From NCBI GenBank assembly GCA_001774505.1, contig MFAF01000135.1, forward strand, positions 1 to 9,827: 9,827 bases of DNA. The letters are read 5' to 3'. The DNA is from Candidatus Coatesbacteria bacterium RBG_13_66_14 (GTDB lineage: Bacteria; RBG-13-66-14). The notes beneath the pieces are model-generated. The model saw only the letters and a list, made by a program, of their open reading frames with translations, had not been told where the DNA came from and did no database searches. Made by a program: the position numbers and the translations under genes. Below, piece after piece: positions 1-7,522 of the stretch (position 1 is its first letter; each line of letters begins with the position of its first letter).

Positions 1-329
1 TAGGTATACACGTTCGTTTCGAGCTCGAAGCAGACCATACGTTTAATGAAGTCGCTGTCCGCCTTGATATGCTGGGGTGGGAATCGTCGCAGAAATACCC
101 CGTAGATATGTCATTTATTTCGGGTATTAACGCGCAGCGATTCGAGGGTGATACGGATATCGTCCAGGCCGGTCAGCTAAGGGATAATGATATAGCATAT
201 GCGTGGAAAGCCATCGGCGAAGCCTCGGAGTGGGTTCTAGATGTTTTATCCGCTTACGATTTAGACCCTGTTCCGGTATGTCAAGTAAGGCAACATACAC
301 ATTTCATCGAAAACCTTCTTTACGTTTAA
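1..329 (+). CDS. 3' end of an unrecognised protein gene in AT-rich DNA
   Basis: The frame is open from the left edge (first complete codon at 3, reading GIHVRFELEADH) to a TAA at 327-329, so at least 108 C-terminal residues are present and the true start lies outside the window. An internal ATG at 69 is possible, but the upstream codons read as ordinary protein, so I treat the gene as 5' truncated. The product looks soluble and acidic, with no membrane segment or signal peptide; it alternates strand-like stretches (HVRFELEA, PVDMSFISGI) with a helical part (AYAWKAIGEASEWVLDVL). I do not recognise the family and assign no function. Codons such as gat, tat, ata and tta are common, unlike the GC-ending codons of every other gene here, which suggests recent acquisition or a different selective regime. 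No Rho-independent terminator is visible after the stop. Confidence 0.6.
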   Translation, partial: GIHVRFELEADHTFNEVAVRLDMLGWESSQKYPVDMSFISGINAQRFEGDTDIVQAGQLRDNDIAYAWKAIGEASEWVLDVLSAYDLDPVPVCQVRQHTHFIENLLYV

Positions 330-452
330 ACCTCTATAATAGCTTTATTACCGTTTAATAATTAAGAATCCACATTTTATAAATGACCTTTAAGTGCTAC
401 GGGAATACAACAGTGAAGACGGACAGCCGCCACCCCCGCCTCACGGATATTT

Positions 453-477
453 AAAAAAAAAGCCCCGGCGACGGGGC
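453..477 (-). terminator. Rho-independent terminator of the TPR/STAND-like gene
   Basis: Read on the minus strand, a 6-bp GC stem (GCCCCG / CGGGGC, 472-477 with 462-467) with a 4-nt loop is followed directly by nine U (453-461). It lies 18 nt past the TAA of the 496-3369 gene. The plus strand has no T tract after the stem, so it is one-directional. Confidence 0.9.
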
Positions 478-495
478 CCTCTTAATCACTCCGCC

Positions 496-3369
496 TTATC
501 TCCCCTCCTCGAACTTCCTCCGATCCAGGCTCACAGACAGCAGCGTGGCCGTGGCGAACAGGTCCCGCACGGCCGGACGGCCGAGGAAGGACCGCCGGTG
601 CCTGGCCTGGGTCAAGTCGCCCAGGACCCCCTCCAACTCGTCCATGGCGCTCTTGAGCGAATTTTTCGCCGCCGGCATGTCCCCCTGGACCAGATGGGCG
701 CGACCCATCAGGTGATACAACAGGGCCTGGTGGACGGGATTGCCGCTCTTCTCGTCGAGCACCAGGGCCTGCCGGGCCAGGTCCAGGGCCTTGTCGGCAT
801 CGCCCAGCGCCAGCTCGGCCTCCGCCAGCCCCCGCAGAAAGCTTGCCCGGTTGATGTCCGAACCAAGGGTCTCCGACCGGGGTCGGGCCTCTTCGAGAAG
901 TTCCTTTGCCTGCTGCGGCCGCCGCGCCGCCACCATAATTTCCGCCAGATGCTGGACGGCCTTCAGCTCCCAGCCCAGCATGGACGTCTCCCTAAATCCG
1001 CGCAGCGCCCTCGTCATGAGGTCCTCGGCCAGCTCGAGATTTTCCTGCTCCCGGGCCGCCAGCCCCATGACCCACAGCAGGATGCGGCGGTAGGGATTAT
1101 CTTCGGAGAGCCTGACCTTGAGTCCGTCAAGGGTGGCCAGCGCCTCGGCCGCGAGGCCCAGGTTCACCAGCGCCAGCCCCAGGTTAAGTTCCACGGCGTT
1201 GAGGTAGGCGGTGAAGCGCGTTCCGGCGAAGTACGCCCGGCAACGCTCCAGGCAGTCGAGGGCGGATTCCAGCCTCCCCCAGTTCAGGTAAATCATGCCG
1301 AGGTTGTTCAGGATGGTCATCCGTTCGTGGGGCACCCTCACCCTGTCGAAAATCGGCAGGCACTCGAGGTGGAGGTCCGCCGCCTCTCCGAAGCGCCCCT
1401 GCAGGTAGAGGACGTTGGCCAGGCCCAGCTTGGCGTCGGCCAACCCCCGCAGGTCGCCCTTCAGCCCGGCGTGTTTCACCGCTCCGCCGAGCTGTTTCGC
1501 GGCCTCCTCCAGCCGGCCCAGGTGCCGGTAGACGTTGCCCAGATCAATCTCCGCCGACACCCCCAACCAGGTGATGCCACCGCGCTTCACCGCCTTCACC
1601 AGGTCGCTGAGGATGGAGGCCGCTTCCTCGAACTTTCCGCCCTGCTTCAGTTGCTTGGCCTTCAATATCTTCTTTACGTAACCGATGCCTTCCCGCTCGG
1701 GAAATCCCATCAGCTCGTCAACCAGAGAGGTGTCCCGCTCGAGGTCGCCGAGGGAGCCCTGGATGTCCACGGCCCGGCGAAGGGCCAGCGCCCCCTCCCG
1801 CGTTCCGCCAAAAAGCTCCGCGGCCTCCCGAAAGCACCGGATCGCGGCGTCGTTCTCTCCCCTCGCCTCGTGGACGTCTCCCCGGAGAAGACACTCCCGA
1901 CCCGCGAATGGGGCATCCTCCGCCGAGAGCGATTCGGTGACGATATCCAGATGCCGCAACGCCGAATCGAACCGGAGGAGCTCGATGTCGGCCTGGGCGA
2001 GGATCAATCGCGCCTCCAGGCTCAGCCCTTTGTTTCGACCCCTGGACGCGACACCCTCCCCGAGGGGCTCCAGGGAGCAGATGGTGGGGAAGAAGCCCAA
2101 TCGGTGCAGGCGTTTCAGAACATCCACATACCCGACCAGGGCCTCGTCATCACGGCCGACGGCCGAGAGGTGCTTCACCCTGAAAAAATCCTCGACGAAG
2201 CTCCGCCCGGGCTCGACCTCGGCGGACAGCCCTGCCAGGTGGGCCTTGTCCATCATCTCCTCGGCGAAGTCGGCGATCCACCCGGCGAAACGCGGTACCC
2301 GGAGGGTGTAACCCGCATCCACCCGCTCGCAAAAGGACCTCGCCGTCAGCTCGCCCAGCAGTTTCTCCACCCGCTTTACACCGAAGCCGGTGCACCTCAC
2401 GACGCTATCCGTTGACTGCGGGCGTGCCTCGCCGGCCAGTGCGCAAAGTACCTCCTTCTCCTCCTCCCTCAGCTCTTCCCAGCGGTACATGAAGAGCTGG
2501 ATGGGGGTTTTCGAGGTGAGCAGACGCTCTTCGAACACGCCGTCCAGGTCGTGCTCGTAGTACGCCCGCAGCTGCTCGGCGTGGACCCGGCTCCGGGGCA
2601 GTTCGGCGAGGTAGTGTTCGAGCTGCCCCGGTTTGAGCCTCCGACCGAGCTCTTCTCCGAGGCTACCCAGCTCCACGGACCGTACGAGGGGCAGGTATCG
2701 CAGGTGGAGGCTGTCCACCCGGTCGAAGTACTCGGAGGAGACCGCGCCGCTGGTTCCCCCCAGAACCAGAAGAAAAGGGGTGTGACTCCTCTCGCTCATC
2801 AGCCTTTCCAGAACGGCCAGGGTTTCCAGGTCCCCCCCGCCTTCGGTGTTGTCCGCGAAAACCGCCGTGGGCCCCTCCATGACCCGCACGAGGAGCTCGA
2901 TGGTATAATCCACACGCGTCCAACGTAGACTTCTCGGGTCATGCGCTTCATCCTCGGCTTTCCCTGCACCGGTTCCGCCGTAGCCGTCCTCGATGAGTCG
3001 GAGCTTTTCCGCCATCCCGGCGGGGAGCGATTCGCCCAGTTCGGACCAGGGGGTGAAGCCCTCCACGATCGTCCTCGTCAGGGTCAGGGGTTCCACAACC
3101 CCGCCCCGGTCGGCGGTTCGGATCACCTTGAATCCGGATTTACGGACGAAGGCGGCCAGCGCTTCCCGGAAGGCGGCGCCGTCGCCTCCCATCTCCCCGG
3201 CGCACTCGATGAGAAAGGCCCTGCGTCGGGCGACGTTCAGGCCCTCCTCGATGATCCGGTCCAGACCGGGATCCACGCCGGGGAGGTCGTGGACCAGCCT
3301 GTACTTCCGGCGACCGGAAAGCCCGTCCGTCTGGCGGAATTCGGGCGGTAATTTCTTCCTGTAAGTCAT
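496..3369 (-). CDS. STAND/AAA-like pseudo-ATPase with C-terminal TPR array
   Basis: A 957-residue protein, probably a cytoplasmic scaffold or signal-relay protein; partner unknown. No signal peptide or membrane segment is seen. Residues about 25-280 match the layout of the STAND/AAA_16 NTPases found in MalT-like regulators and kinase-TPR fusions. A hydrophobic strand AFLIECAGEMGGDGAA (51-66) sits where Walker A should be but lacks GKS/T, and TAVFADNTEGGGD (168-180) sits at Walker B, followed by a sensor-like strand FLLVLGG (199-205). Residues about 300-375 (EKEVLCALAG...VEKLLGELTARSFCERV) resemble the winged-helix part. From about 395 to 925 there are many TPR-type helix pairs, such as AEIDLGNVYRHLGRLEEAAK (606-625) and LNNLGMIYLNWGRLESALDC (688-707). 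The end (ARHRRSFLGRPAVRDLF) resembles the usual closing motif of such arrays. The ATG at 3369 fits the predicted promoter, with AAAGGG at 3389-3384. No kinase or DNA-binding domain is fused. The family call is from motif layout; the loss of ATP binding is inferred. Confidence 0.85.
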   Translation of the reverse strand: MTYRKKLPPEFRQTDGLSGRRKYRLVHDLPGVDPGLDRIIEEGLNVARRRAFLIECAGEMGGDGAAFREALAAFVRKSGFKVIRTADRGGVVEPLTLTRTIVEGFTPWSELGESLPAGMAEKLRLIEDGYGGTGAGKAEDEAHDPRSLRWTRVDYTIELLVRVMEGPTAVFADNTEGGGDLETLAVLERLMSERSHTPFLLVLGGTSGAVSSEYFDRVDSLHLRYLPLVRSVELGSLGEELGRRLKPGQLEHYLAELPRSRVHAEQLRAYYEHDLDGVFEERLLTSKTPIQLFMYRWEELREEEKEVLCALAGEARPQSTDSVVRCTGFGVKRVEKLLGELTARSFCERVDAGYTLRVPRFAGWIADFAEEMMDKAHLAGLSAEVEPGRSFVEDFFRVKHLSAVGRDDEALVGYVDVLKRLHRLGFFPTICSLEPLGEGVASRGRNKGLSLEARLILAQADIELLRFDSALRHLDIVTESLSAEDAPFAGRECLLRGDVHEARGENDAAIRCFREAAELFGGTREGALALRRAVDIQGSLGDLERDTSLVDELMGFPEREGIGYVKKILKAKQLKQGGKFEEAASILSDLVKAVKRGGITWLGVSAEIDLGNVYRHLGRLEEAAKQLGGAVKHAGLKGDLRGLADAKLGLANVLYLQGRFGEAADLHLECLPIFDRVRVPHERMTILNNLGMIYLNWGRLESALDCLERCRAYFAGTRFTAYLNAVELNLGLALVNLGLAAEALATLDGLKVRLSEDNPYRRILLWVMGLAAREQENLELAEDLMTRALRGFRETSMLGWELKAVQHLAEIMVAARRPQQAKELLEEARPRSETLGSDINRASFLRGLAEAELALGDADKALDLARQALVLDEKSGNPVHQALLYHLMGRAHLVQGDMPAAKNSLKSAMDELEGVLGDLTQARHRRSFLGRPAVRDLFATATLLSVSLDRRKFEEGR

Positions 3370-3394
3370 GTCACCACAACAATCCCTTTACCTC

Positions 3395-3423
3395 AATTTA
3401 GCACTTCTTCTACCGAATGTAAA
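3395..3423 (-). promoter_or_regulatory. sigma70-like promoter of the TPR/STAND-like gene
   Basis: On the minus strand TTTACA (3423-3418, 5 of 6 to TTGACA), an exact 17-nt spacer, and TAAATT (3400-3395, 4 of 6 to TATAAT). The predicted transcription start near 3388 leaves a leader of about 19 nt that just includes the AAAGGG ribosome-binding candidate before the ATG at 3369. It lies in the only AT-rich part of the divergent spacer. Confidence 0.55.
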
Positions 3424-3425
3424 TT
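3397..3425 (+). promoter_or_regulatory. Weak promoter candidate for miaA, overlapping the divergent promoter
   Basis: On the plus strand TAAATT (3420-3425) is preceded at a 17-nt spacing by TTTAGC (3397-3402), a poor -35 match. Its boxes interlock with those of the minus-strand promoter, so AATTTA at 3395-3400 and TAAATT at 3420-3425 form an inverted repeat. A start near 3432 would give a leader of about 36 nt to the GTG at 3468. The weak -35 makes this tentative. Confidence 0.3.
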
Positions 3426-3467
3426 GACCCTTCCCGCCTCCCACGCGGCGCACACGCGGCCACGCCA

Positions 3468-4403
3468 GTGACGGAAGCTGAATCATCCAGAACCGGAATC
3501 GTTTTCCTCGGTGGTCCGACGGCCGTCGGCAAGGGCGCCCTGGCGATTCGTCTGGCCGGGGCATTCCCCGTCGAGCTGGTTCTGTGCGATTCGGTCAAGG
3601 TCTACCGGGGTCTGGAAATCGGGGCCAACAAGCCGTCGCTCGAACTCCGCGCCAAAGTGCCGATCCACCTGGTGGACGTCTGCGACCCCGCGGAGAGGTT
3701 TTCCGCCGGCCGGTACGCCCGCCTGGCGGCCGAGGCCGTCGCTGGAATCCACGATCGGGGACGGATACCGCTTGTCGTGGGCGGGACGCTCCTCTTCGCC
3801 CGGGCCCTCCTCGACGGCCTGAGCGGGGCCCCGGAGACGGATTCAGATATCGAGCGGGGGTTGGAGGCGCTCGAGACCGGGGAACTCGCGGAAAGGCTGC
3901 GACGGTGCGATCCGGTCTCGGCCGACCGCATCCATCCCCACGACCGGCAGCGCCTCGTCCGGGCCCTGGCGGTCCACCTCCAGACGGGACGGGGGCTCTC
4001 CGAGTGGAACGCCGAGACCGCTCCAGGGCCGCTCGGGGGGCCGGTAATCCGGTTCGCCTTGATCCGGCCCCGCGGCGACCTGTATGCCAGGATTGACGAA
4101 CGGTCCGGTAGGATGTTCGAGCGGGGCCTGGTGGAAGAGGTGCGGGGACTGCTCGAATCGGGCATCCCCCCCTCGGCGCCCGCCCTGGAATCCATCGGCT
4201 ACACCCAGGCGGCGGCGTGTCTGCGCGGGGACATTTCCCCCGAACGGGCTATGGAGGACACCGCCACGGCGACGCGCAGGCTGGCAAAGCGCCAACTGAC
4301 CTGGATCCGCTCCGATCCGAGGTTCGTGATGCTCGAGGCGGATCCCACTGGGGAGGAGTCGGCGTACGACGCACTGGCGCGTCGTCTCGGAGCGATTTCT
4401 TGA
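3468..4403 (+). CDS. miaA: tRNA dimethylallyltransferase MiaA (divergent active site)
   Basis: MiaA transfers a dimethylallyl group from DMAPP to N6 of A37 in tRNAs that read UNN codons; the product is the substrate for MiaB. The length of 311 residues is normal. Seen: P-loop GGPTAVGKGALAIRLA (15-30), Asp41 of the CDS motif (the general-base position in known MiaA structures), IGANKP (51-56), GGT with Thr107, RALAVHLQTGRGLSEW, IGYTQ (243-247), and the family signature RRLAKRQLTWIR (270-281). Odd points: Gly23 follows the P-loop Lys22 where the family has Thr/Ser, Lys44 replaces the usual Gln of DSxQVY, Ala53 replaces Thr of IGTAKP, and Thr246 replaces the common Arg of GYRQ. The start is GTG at 3468: the frame has a TAA at 3420-3422 and no other start before the P-loop. 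No clear Shine-Dalgarno precedes it, so initiation may be weak or near-leaderless. There is no terminator before the next gene, so read-through is possible. Confidence 0.95.
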   Translation: MTEAESSRTGIVFLGGPTAVGKGALAIRLAGAFPVELVLCDSVKVYRGLEIGANKPSLELRAKVPIHLVDVCDPAERFSAGRYARLAAEAVAGIHDRGRIPLVVGGTLLFARALLDGLSGAPETDSDIERGLEALETGELAERLRRCDPVSADRIHPHDRQRLVRALAVHLQTGRGLSEWNAETAPGPLGGPVIRFALIRPRGDLYARIDERSGRMFERGLVEEVRGLLESGIPPSAPALESIGYTQAAACLRGDISPERAMEDTATATRRLAKRQLTWIRSDPRFVMLEADPTGEESAYDALARRLGAIS

Positions 4404-4429
4404 CCTCGGAGATTGCGTTCTGCTAGAAT
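4400..4429 (+). promoter_or_regulatory. Extended -10 promoter of the HEAT-repeat lipoprotein gene
   Basis: TTGACC (4400-4405, 5 of 6), an 18-nt spacer, and TAGAAT (4424-4429, 5 of 6) with TG at 4421-4422 giving an extended -10. The -35 box contains the miaA TGA stop (4401-4403). The predicted start near 4436 gives a leader of about 98 nt that includes the 20-bp palindrome at 4450-4469. Confidence 0.65.
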
Positions 4430-4449
4430 CAAAATGCTGATGAAGAAGA

Positions 4450-4469
4450 CAAGGGGTTTAAACCCCTTG
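4450..4469. repeat. Perfect 20-bp palindrome in the HEAT gene leader
   Basis: CAAGGGGTTT followed at once by its exact reverse complement AAACCCCTTG, with no spacer. It begins about 14 nt after the predicted transcription start and ends 64 nt before the ATG. With no unpaired loop bases the two arms are ideal for a dimeric DNA-binding protein; as RNA it could fold only after opening the central A/U pairs. It is not followed by a T tract, so it is not a terminator. I saw no second full copy in this window. Confidence 0.8.
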
Positions 4470-4520
4470 CCCTCCGCAAGTTGACTCAATTGTTGGAATT
4501 ACGGGGTATCCCACCCCCCG

Positions 4521-4528
4521 GAAAGGGG
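4521..4528 (+). promoter_or_regulatory. Ribosome-binding site of the HEAT gene
   Basis: GAAAGGGG lies 5 nt before the ATG at 4534 and supports that start over later in-frame codons. A run of C at 4514-4519 could pair with its GGGG in a short 4-bp hairpin, which might dampen initiation. Confidence 0.6.
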
Positions 4529-4533
4529 CCGAG

Positions 4534-7503
4534 ATGCGCCTGACTCGTTTTGCCGCCCTTTTTATCGGGCTGTGCACCATCGCCACCATAGGTTGCGGCG
4601 CCAGCAGCGACGAGCTTGTGACCGCGGTCGTGGCCGCTGAGGACGCCCGCGCCAGGCTAATCGCCCGGGACGAAATCGTCAAGCTCGGTGAAGAAGGTGT
4701 GGACGTCTTCGCCAGCCTCCTCGATTTCACGACCGTGCGCAACCTGTACGAAACCCAGGTGTCCCCCGCCCGCCTCTCGGAGATGGACGAAGAGGCCATC
4801 CTGCGTGAGGTAACGGACATCCGCGTCACCGCGGTACGGGGCTTGGCCGCCATCGGCTCCACCTCCGCGACCAAACCGCTGATAGACTCCGCCTATCTCC
4901 CACAATCCCAGACCGAGAATCTGGGGGAACCCATCTCCATCGGGGAAGACGAGCTCTCCATCGAGCTGGCGGCCCAGTTCCGCTGCGAGGTGATGACCGC
5001 CCTCGGCCAGTTGGCCTTCGGCAGTGAGAAGGACCGCGAGGAGGCAATAGATCTCTTCTCCTACGGCGCGAACGATCCCGACCCCGGCGTTCGCATCTGC
5101 ACCGCCGGTTCCCTGGCGGCGCTCCACCTTCACGAATCGGGCTACTTCCTCAAACAGCTCGCCGAGGACCAGGTGGCCGGGGTCCGCGCCGCGACCTTCA
5201 ACGCCATCCACGCCATCGGGAACTACTACATCGCGCACGCCGCCCAATCCCTCTCCTACGGGGACGACAAGACGGCCGAGCTCGATCGGCTGAATCTGAA
5301 GACGCTTAAGGAATCGGTTTACCAGCACTGCATAAACGCCCTGGAGGACCCGGAGTCCTCGGTCCGCATCCCGGCCATCCAGGCCCTGGACGTTTTCGAC
5401 GACCCGACGTCCGTCACGCCGCTGATGCGCTACCTGTCCGACGCCAACGAGCGCGTCCGCATCGCCACCGTAAACGCCCTCGCGAGCTTCGAAAACGAGG
5501 ACGGGAAGAAGGCGGTCGAGACGACCGTCGTCGCCGCCCTCGGCGAGGAAGATCCGCAGAGACGAATGATGGCCGCGATGGTTCTCGGACGGATGCGGAC
5601 CGGCGGGGAGGCGATGGAAGCGGCGCTCCTGAAACCCGGCGAGCTCTGGTTCGTCAAGCTCCAGTTGATAAACTCCATATCCAACCTCGACAACGAGGAT
5701 TACCTGGCCACCATCAACGGTTTTCTCGACGACCCCGACCGGGACGTGCGCATCTCCGCCATCGGCGCCGTGGGCACCCTGGGGAGCTCCGAGGACCTCG
5801 ATCGCCTGCTCAGGTACGCCGTCGCCGACGAAACCCTCGTCCCCGCCGTCACCCACGCGATCGCCTCCATTGCCGACTACGGCGAACTCCAGAAATATCT
5901 CGGGACGGACAACGACCAGCTTACGCGCCTCATCACGATTGACGCCCTGTCCATGCGGAGCAACTCCGAGACCCCGGCGCCCCCCATGCTGGTGGAGCTC
6001 TTCCGGGATCCGGACATTCAAATCGTGAGGGCCGCCCTCGACACCGTCGCCCGTTACAGTTTCAGGGACAGCGAAAACGAGCTCGCGGCCCTGGTCGAGC
6101 GGGGCGAGGACGATTACACCGTCTTCGCGGAGACGAAGGACAGCTTCGAAGATCTGTCGTCGAGCCTGAACGACATCTATGCCGTTAAAATGCGGGCCGC
6201 CTCCATGCTGGCCTCCTTCGACAACCGCGACGGCATCAACCACTTCATAGACATGCTTTCCGACCCCAGCGTAGGCCGGCGGCTCATCGGCGTGGCCTGC
6301 CTGGGGAACATCGGCCACACCCGCGGCGTTATGCCCACGGTGGGCCTCTTGAACGACGGGTCCGACTACGTCCGCTGGGGCGCCGCCCAGGTCCTAGGCA
6401 TATTCGCCGACACGCGGACGACCGGCTTCCTGGGCCAGGCCCTCCGGGACCCCAACCCTTGGGTGCAGGAGAGCGCCATCGGCTCACTCCTGGCCATCGG
6501 CGACAAGAACACCATTGACGAGGTGCACGACATTCTCGGCTCGGACGTCGCGCCGGCGGTGAAGATTGCCGCCCTCGACTTCATCTCCCGCATGGGGGAC
6601 AAACGCATGGCCGACGAGGTCGCCGGCTACCTTCAGGATGAGGATGACGGCGTCCGCTACGGCGCCGCCGTCTGCCTTACCCGACTCAACGACGAGGGGG
6701 GACGCGGAACCGCGTTCCTGAAAGAAGAGCTCGGCTCCACCCGAATACTGACCATCAACCCCGGACTGCCCCCCATCATGCCCCTCGGAGCCGGCATCGA
6801 GCTCCTGGCCGCAGAGCTGACCGGAACCCCGGAGAGCCAGATCGAGGAGCTGACCGCCGAGCCTCGGGATATCCCAGCCTGGGCCTATGCGAGCCAAACC
6901 CTCACCGGAGAGACGGCGTCCGTAGACACCTACACCCTCCTGGCCGAAAAGGCCCTGCAGTACGACTACCTGCTCGGGGGGCTTTTGGAAAACATCTCCC
7001 AGTTTCGCCCCACCGCCTACACCGCCTTCGAGCCTTTCCTGAACGACGACGACGCGGGGATACGTCAGCTCGGGTACGCCATACTGATCAGGATAGGCGG
7101 CGACAAAGTACTGGACCGTTTCATCGAGCAGGTCAACGCGTATCCGCAGGACGCCCCCCTGCTGATAGCCGCCTTGGACGACCTGGGGGCTCAGACGTAT
7201 CTGCGCAGCCTCTTCCGCACCGACGACGAACCGATCCGGGTGATGGTGGCCCAGCGGATTGCGGGCTGGACGGACAAGCGCATGCCTCTCATATGGGGGC
7301 AGATAGCCACCGAGGACCAGAGCCTGGCCGTGAGGCTGACGGTCCTGGGCTCCCTGGCCGACGATCCCACCGGCGTGGGGCGGGCCTACCTGACGCAGAT
7401 AATAGAAGCCCCCGATTCGCCACCCGAGCTGGTGAGCGCGGCGAGGGACGCGCTGGCCGGCGTGGTGCTTCCCGAGCTCGTAACGGCCGAGACGGCTGGA
7501 TAA
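4534..7503 (+). CDS. Large HEAT-repeat lipoprotein
   Basis: A 989-residue protein with a bacterial lipoprotein signal: MRLTR, a hydrophobic stretch FAALFIGLCTIATIG, then Cys21, followed by Gly-Ala-Ser-Ser, so signal peptidase II cleavage and lipidation at Cys21 are likely. It would be anchored on the periplasmic side, probably of the outer membrane since no Asp follows the Cys. Nearly the whole mature chain is HEAT/PBS-lyase-type repeats. The D-x4-VR-x2-A pattern recurs at about 181, 212, 272, 303, 400, 492, 577, 608, 639, 671, 702, 838, 897 and 927, for example DPDRDVRISAIGAVGTLG (400-417) and DANERVRIATVNAL (303-316). Less regular inserts lie at 118-145 and 733-800. No catalytic motif is visible; the fold suggests a curved protein-binding scaffold. 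Spacing after miaA is 130 bp with its own promoter and ribosome-binding site, and it has its own terminator. Partner and process are unknown. Confidence 0.9.
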   Translation: MRLTRFAALFIGLCTIATIGCGASSDELVTAVVAAEDARARLIARDEIVKLGEEGVDVFASLLDFTTVRNLYETQVSPARLSEMDEEAILREVTDIRVTAVRGLAAIGSTSATKPLIDSAYLPQSQTENLGEPISIGEDELSIELAAQFRCEVMTALGQLAFGSEKDREEAIDLFSYGANDPDPGVRICTAGSLAALHLHESGYFLKQLAEDQVAGVRAATFNAIHAIGNYYIAHAAQSLSYGDDKTAELDRLNLKTLKESVYQHCINALEDPESSVRIPAIQALDVFDDPTSVTPLMRYLSDANERVRIATVNALASFENEDGKKAVETTVVAALGEEDPQRRMMAAMVLGRMRTGGEAMEAALLKPGELWFVKLQLINSISNLDNEDYLATINGFLDDPDRDVRISAIGAVGTLGSSEDLDRLLRYAVADETLVPAVTHAIASIADYGELQKYLGTDNDQLTRLITIDALSMRSNSETPAPPMLVELFRDPDIQIVRAALDTVARYSFRDSENELAALVERGEDDYTVFAETKDSFEDLSSSLNDIYAVKMRAASMLASFDNRDGINHFIDMLSDPSVGRRLIGVACLGNIGHTRGVMPTVGLLNDGSDYVRWGAAQVLGIFADTRTTGFLGQALRDPNPWVQESAIGSLLAIGDKNTIDEVHDILGSDVAPAVKIAALDFISRMGDKRMADEVAGYLQDEDDGVRYGAAVCLTRLNDEGGRGTAFLKEELGSTRILTINPGLPPIMPLGAGIELLAAELTGTPESQIEELTAEPRDIPAWAYASQTLTGETASVDTYTLLAEKALQYDYLLGGLLENISQFRPTAYTAFEPFLNDDDAGIRQLGYAILIRIGGDKVLDRFIEQVNAYPQDAPLLIAALDDLGAQTYLRSLFRTDDEPIRVMVAQRIAGWTDKRMPLIWGQIATEDQSLAVRLTVLGSLADDPTGVGRAYLTQIIEAPDSPPELVSAARDALAGVVLPELVTAETAG

Positions 7504-7522
7504 CCGTATCCGTAAAAGAAGA

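Noticed and set aside
335..340. A perfect TATAAT after the first gene
   Set aside because: No -35-like hexamer lies at 15-18 nt upstream and no plus-strand gene follows, so it is best explained by the AT-rich composition.
394..2415. A 673-codon open frame on the plus strand opposite the TPR gene
   Set aside because: It is in codon register with the minus-strand gene, where the antisense stops would need TTA, CTA or TCA codons that are rare in GC-rich genes. Its product is low-complexity, rich in Pro, Gln, Arg and Gly, with no family features.
3584..4295. Several overlapping frames on both strands inside miaA
   Set aside because: They lie wholly within a well-supported gene, have Arg/Pro-rich compositions typical of out-of-frame GC-rich DNA, and show no recognisable domain.
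4481..4510. TTGACT as the -35 of a second HEAT promoter
   Set aside because: No acceptable -10 lies 16-18 nt downstream; the promoter at 4400-4429 is far better.
4657..6318. A 553-codon minus-strand frame within the HEAT gene
   Set aside because: It is a register-matched antisense shadow of a GC-rich repeat gene. The repetitive Gly/Val/Asp-rich product mirrors the HEAT repeats, and no ribosome-binding site or promoter supports it.
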